In this document: positions 6,144-8,876 of the stretch, piece after piece | Position numbering within the stretch: the first letter of the stretch is position 1 | How the letters are laid out: every line of letters starts with the position of its first letter | NCBI GenBank assembly: GCA_031279525.1 | Contig: JAITIH010000093.1 | Span: forward strand, 1-8,876 | Direction of reading: 5' to 3' | DNA from: Deltaproteobacteria bacterium | GTDB lineage: Bacteria; Desulfobacterota; Desulfarculia; Adiutricales; Adiutricaceae | DNA: 8,876 nt | The notes under the pieces: model-generated | The model's input: the letters and a program-made list of their open reading frames with translations, nothing else | What the model was told of the DNA's origin: nothing | Database searches by the model: none | Position numbers and translations under genes: made by a program

Positions 6144-6175
6144 CCGTCCGGGCCTAAAGCCCCGGACGGGATTTT
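6144..6175 (+). terminator. Strong intrinsic terminator downstream of the repeat field
   Basis: CCGTCCGGG (6144-6152) pairs perfectly with CCCGGACGG (6161-6169) across an 8-nt loop, followed by GATTTT. The T run is on the + strand side only, so the orientation is +. No + strand gene lies upstream within the window since the hydrolase, so it would end a transcript across the repeat field, or insulate metK. Confidence 0.6.
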
Positions 6176-6313
6176 GCCAAGGCTAAAAGCGGGAGAGAGG
6201 GCTAGCTTAGGCGGGGTTTGGCCGCGTGGGGGCCACTGGAGGATTCATGGCGGAGAGGGGATTGGTGGGATAAATCAAGTTTAGCCAGATTCTGAAGCCA
6301 AAGGAATAAAAAC

Positions 6314-6342
6314 TTGACCCATTTTATTACTATTGCTAGAAT
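6314..6342 (+). promoter_or_regulatory. Sigma-70-type promoter of metK
   Basis: TTGACC (6314-6319), a 17-nt spacer and TAGAAT (6337-6342) lie in an AT-rich patch. The predicted start is near 6349, giving a leader of only about 38 nt. This is too short for a SAM-sensing riboswitch, so none is expected here. Confidence 0.8.
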
Positions 6343-6386
6343 AACCTTATGTTTGTCTTGGCTAACTTGAAAGGAGCCATAAAACG

Positions 6387-7586
6387 ATGTCTCAGGAAAC
6401 ATTCCTTTTTACTTCCGAATCCGTGACTGAGGGCCATCCCGATAAGGTGGCCGACCAGATTTCCGACGCCGTCCTCGACTCCATCCTCCAAAACGACCCC
6501 AACGGGCGGGTCGCCTGCGAGGTTTTGGTCACCACCGGCCTCGCCCTCATCGCTGGGGAAATTTCCACCAATTGTTGGGTGGATCTCGCGGAAGTCGCTC
6601 GAGCCACCATCAAGCGGATTGGCTACAACGACTCGGCCATGGGTTTCGACTGGAAAACCTGCGCAGTCATAAACGTCCTGGACAAGCAGTCCCCGGACAT
6701 CGCCATGGGCGTGGACGCGGGCCAGGACAAGGAGCAGGGAGCCGGCGACCAGGGTCTCATGTTTGGTTACGCCACCATTGAGACCCCCGCCTTCATGCCT
6801 CTACCCATCTATCTGGCTCATCGGTTGACCGCCCGCTTGGCCCAAGTGCGGCATAACGGGGTTTTAAACTTCCTAAGGCCCGACGGCAAGTCCCAGGTGA
6901 CCGTGGAGTACTTCAACGGCCGGCCTAAAAGGGTCGACGCAGTGGTCGTGGCCGCCCAGCACTCGCCCGACGTCGTCTCCGACGTCATCCATCAGGCCAT
7001 CACCGAGGAAGTGATTAAAAAGGTCATCCCGGCCAACCTCTTAGACGCCGACACCAAGCTGTACATCAACTCCACCGGCCGGTTCGTCATCGGCGGTCCG
7101 GTGGGCGACTGCGGCCTAACCGGCCGAAAAATAATCGTCGACACCTACGGCGGCTGGGGTCGCCACGGCGGCGGCAGCTTCTCCGGCAAAGACCCCTCCA
7201 AGGTCGATCGGAGCGCCAGTTACATGGCCCGCTACGCGGCCAAGAACGTGGTCGCGGCCGGTCTGGCCGACCGCTGCGAGGTGCAGTTGTCTTACTCCAT
7301 CGGGCTGACTGAGCCCGTCTCCATCATGGTCTCCGCCTTAGGCACGGGCCGGGTCTCGGAGGACAAGATCTCGGCGGCTTTGCGGGAAATTCTTTCTTTT
7401 AAACCGGCCAGCATGATCGAGTTGTTAAAGCTAAAAAGGCCTATCTACGAAAAGACGGCTAGTTACGGGCACTTTGGTCGGTCGGAAAAAGAGTTTACCT
7501 GGGAGGCGACCGACGTGGCCGATAAACTAAGGGAAGCGGCCGGGCTAAAGGGGCTGCCCCCGGTCATAGACTTTACGGTCAAATAG
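6387..7586 (+). CDS. metK: S-adenosylmethionine synthetase (methionine adenosyltransferase)
   Basis: This cytosolic enzyme makes S-adenosylmethionine from methionine and ATP, releasing phosphate and diphosphate. The 399 residues match bacterial MetK (E. coli 384). [20 protein letters not shown] is at 9-28 with H17 and D19 at the ATP/Mg site. The signature GAGDQG is at 118-123, DGKSQVT at 166-172, [12 protein letters not shown] at 245-256, and the P-loop-like GGGSFSGKD at 261-269 with K272 and D274 after it. The three homologous MetK domains are all complete. One small variant is [12 protein letters not shown], where many relatives have YGGMARHGGGAF. The ATG start is backed by AAAGGAG (6370-6376) with a 10-nt spacer. 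It has its own promoter 45 bp upstream and its own terminator 21 bp downstream, so it is monocistronic. Confidence 0.98.
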   Translation: MSQETFLFTSESVTEGHPDKVADQISDAVLDSILQNDPNGRVACEVLVTTGLALIAGEISTNCWVDLAEVARATIKRIGYNDSAMGFDWKTCAVINVLDKQSPDIAMGVDAGQDKEQGAGDQGLMFGYATIETPAFMPLPIYLAHRLTARLAQVRHNGVLNFLRPDGKSQVTVEYFNGRPKRVDAVVVAAQHSPDVVSDVIHQAITEEVIKKVIPANLLDADTKLYINSTGRFVIGGPVGDCGLTGRKIIVDTYGGWGRHGGGSFSGKDPSKVDRSASYMARYAAKNVVAAGLADRCEVQLSYSIGLTEPVSIMVSALGTGRVSEDKISAALREILSFKPASMIELLKLKRPIYEKTASYGHFGRSEKEFTWEATDVADKLREAAGLKGLPPVIDFTVK

Positions 7587-7607
7587 AAATCCCCCAAACC
7601 TTAAACG

Positions 7608-7629
7608 GGCCGGCTTAGCCGGCCTTTTT
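7608..7629 (+). terminator. Intrinsic terminator of metK
   Basis: GGCCGGC (7608-7614) and GCCGGCC (7618-7624) form a perfect 7-bp stem with a TTA loop, directly followed by five T. It begins 21 nt after the metK stop codon. Confidence 0.88.
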
Positions 7630-7773
7630 AAGTCGCGGGGGCGGCGGCTCGCGCCCGGCCTCGGCTGGGCTCTATGGCCCTGGGCGCGGCGGTTTCTAGA
7701 AAGCCTTGGGCCTAAAGCCCATAGGCCCTTAGGGACTGGTTTGCGGGCGTGGCCCTTGGCCAGCCGAAGGATT

Positions 7774-7930
7774 CCGCCGCGGGCGAAAGGTCGCCCGAGG
7801 TTGGCCTATGAAAGCGCGGGGCCAGCCAAAAGGCCCCGCCGCGGGCGAAAGGTCGCCCGAGGTTGACCTATGAAAGCGCGGGGCCAGCCAAAAGGCTCCG
7901 CCGCGGGCGAAAGGTCGCCCGAGGTTGACC
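7774..7930. repeat. 62-bp direct repeat, 2.5 copies, two hairpins per unit
   Basis: Units run 7774-7835, 7836-7897 and a truncated third 7898-7930. A diverged partial copy (about 16 bp) lies just upstream from 7758. Full units differ at 2 of 62 positions. Each unit contains CGGGCGA-AAGG-TCGCCCG, a 7-bp stem (7780-7797 in the first). Each full unit and its junction also form an 8-bp stem GCGGGGCC/GGCCCCGC (7816-7823 with 7832-7839). In the second junction C to T turns a G-C pair into G-T, which keeps the pairing. 62 is not a multiple of three, so translation would shift frame at each unit, arguing against coding. It resembles a REP/BIME-like element or a repeated structured RNA. Confidence 0.9.
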
Positions 7931-8600
7931 CTCAAAGAAAGCCTGGCCTTGGCCAAAGCCCCCCGTCGGTCTCTATAAAGTTAGAGGCCTTTGGCCAAAG
8001 CCCGTCGGCGGATCTGGAAGGTCGCGAAAAAACCAAGGCCACCGCAAGGCCGCAATTAATATAGTTACGGGAATTATAGTTAAGGACGTCTGGCGAAAAA
8101 AAGGAAAAGCCCTTGGCGGTGGCCCGAAACTAGGCGGGAGGCCCAAAAAAGGGCGGCGGCGGTTTCGCCCTTGTCGCCGATCCTAAGCCCAAATGGCCTT
8201 AAAAAATTTGAGCTCCAATAACGATTGAGGTCGAAATGCGTTTTGGCCTGTTTTATCAATTACTAACTTTAACTAGATTTTATGCTGATTGCGTTATGTA
8301 AGATCAAGGATGTCGCGCGAAATTAGCTTTAAATTTAGCTCCCTACGACGCGGCTTTGGGCGGGCCTGGCTAGAGATCGCTAGAAGCGGGAAAGTCGGCG
8401 CTTGGCCCTGAAAGGCCTTAAACGCGGTCGCGAGCGGAGGGCCAAAAAAACCCTAAAAAAGGGCGGCTTTTTAGCCGACGGCTTTAGACTCCAAAAAGGG
8501 TCGCTGGCCGGGGTGGGCGCGACGCGCCCTTTAGGGGGGACATGATTACGCCAGAAGGCCGCTAAAACGGCGGTTTGATTTTTGCCGCCTAAAAAATCCA
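7931..8600. other. Gene-free stretch with AT-rich island
   Basis: No credible gene was found. A 73-codon minus-strand frame (8380-8601) has no clear ribosome binding site and no recognisable domain. Features seen: a doubled word AATTAATATAGTTA / AATTATAGTTA at 8054-8082, and an AT-rich island at about 8200-8345 inside otherwise G+C-rich sequence. A GGCGG/CCGCC hairpin lies near 8570-8589. The island could hold a promoter, but I could not find a pair of boxes with good spacing. Confidence 0.5.
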
Positions 8601-8691
8601 TTTGACCCCTGGCGAGAGCGAAGGGGAAGTCAAAAGAGCCTGGCTGAAAAGAGCCAGGCGATTATCGGCCAGGTAATTTAGATTTTTTACC
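8601..8691 (+). promoter_or_regulatory. Cluster of three consecutive hairpins
   Basis: Hairpin 1: TTTGAC plus CCCT (8601-8610) pairs with AGGG (8622-8625) and GTCAAA (8629-8634), with a small bulge. Hairpin 2: GCCTGGCT (8638-8645), loop GAAAAG, AGCCAGGC (8652-8659), a perfect 8-bp stem. Hairpin 3: GGTAA (8672-8676) with TTACC (8687-8691). GGCCAGG at 8667-8673 could alternatively pair with CCTGGC of hairpin 2, a possible switch. The cluster lies 180-270 nt before the next gene start. It could be the 3' end of an upstream transcript, a leader RNA, or a boundary of foreign DNA. Confidence 0.4.
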
Positions 8692-8795
8692 GTTAATTAG
8701 TTTGGCTGATAGCCAGTAAGATTAGCTACTATAAATGTAACGGAAATATTTAATGATAATATAAATAAAAAATCTATAAATATCAAAAAAATAGA

Positions 8796-8824
8796 TTGAT
8801 AAACGATTGAAAAGAAAATTTAAG
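8796..8824 (+). promoter_or_regulatory. Possible promoter for the gene starting at 8871
   Basis: TTGATA (8796-8801), a 17-nt spacer and TTTAAG (8819-8824) lie in a strongly AT-rich region (8700-8870). The predicted start is near 8831. The -10 box is mediocre (4 of 6), and the AT-richness makes chance matches likely. Confidence 0.35.
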
Positions 8825-8870
8825 AGGGCAAAAGATAAATTTTCGAGGTTTATTGAGAGGATAAAAAAAC

Positions 8871-8876
8871 ATGGCG
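8871..8876 (+). CDS. Start of a gene running off the window (two codons)
   Basis: ATG GCG at the very end is preceded by GAGAGGA (8855-8861) with a 9-nt spacer. This is a good ribosome binding site similar in style to that of the hydrolase gene (GAGAGGGG). Only Met-Ala is visible, so nothing can be said about the product. Confidence 0.5.

Noticed and set aside
6343..6386. SAM riboswitch before metK
   Set aside because: The predicted leader is only about 38 nt, with no room for a known SAM-sensing fold.
7729..7956. 75-codon minus-strand frame with apparent peptide repeats
   Set aside because: It is a by-product of the 62-bp DNA repeat. The period is not a multiple of three, so the peptide is not a true repeat protein.
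8380..8601. 73-codon minus-strand frame
   Set aside because: No clear ribosome binding site, Arg/Pro-rich low-complexity composition and no family resemblance.

Overview
The window reads like a chromosomal segment of a Gram-negative flagellated bacterium. The gene set (rod/hook-type flagellar protein, NAD kinase, metallo-beta-lactamase-fold hydrolase, HU-like protein, SAM synthetase) would suit the former Deltaproteobacteria (Desulfobacterota). That placement is an impression from protein style, not a demonstrated assignment. Coding density is strikingly low: the five confident genes and gene fragments cover only about 36% of 8.9 kb. The rest is G+C-rich, low-complexity spacer full of CTTAAGG, CCTAAGG and GGCTTA words, with several distinct repeat families and a few AT-rich islands that carry the promoters.

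Layout. 1-170 is the 3' end of a flagellar basal-body rod-type gene (+). It converges across a 490-bp spacer on nadK (-, about 658-1500). A spacer follows containing a 17-18-bp tandem repeat (1888-2059). Next comes a near-consensus sigma-70 promoter (2157-2185) whose transcript meets an intrinsic terminator about 140 nt later, so it is either a small RNA or an attenuated leader, and then an MBL-fold hydrolase gene (2477-3175, +). This gene converges on an HU-family gene (3513-3785, -). The HU gene is preceded by a long structured leader, a perfect FNR-type palindrome (4049-4062) and a strong TTGACA-N17-TATTAT promoter (4142-4114, -). From about 4143 to 6300 there is no credible gene. This tract holds an orphan terminator (4667-4692), a strongly strand-biased degenerate repeat field (about 4850-6060) and another strong terminator (6144-6175). 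metK (6387-7586, +) is a self-contained unit with its own promoter, ribosome binding site and terminator. Downstream lies a 62-bp direct repeat with two hairpins per unit (7774-7930), then gene-free sequence, a cluster of hairpins (8601-8691), an AT-rich promoter region, and the first two codons of another gene (8871, +).

How the genes relate. They do not form an operon. They are separate housekeeping units: cofactor synthesis (NADP, SAM), nucleoid structure (HU), a generic metallo-hydrolase and motility. Each is separated by long non-coding spacers and mostly has its own signals. No defence system, mobile element gene, CRISPR array, tRNA or rRNA was seen. The most noteworthy content is non-coding: the candidate small RNA or attenuator, the 62-bp hairpin repeat, the strand-biased repeat field bounded by terminators, and the FNR-type site near the HU gene.
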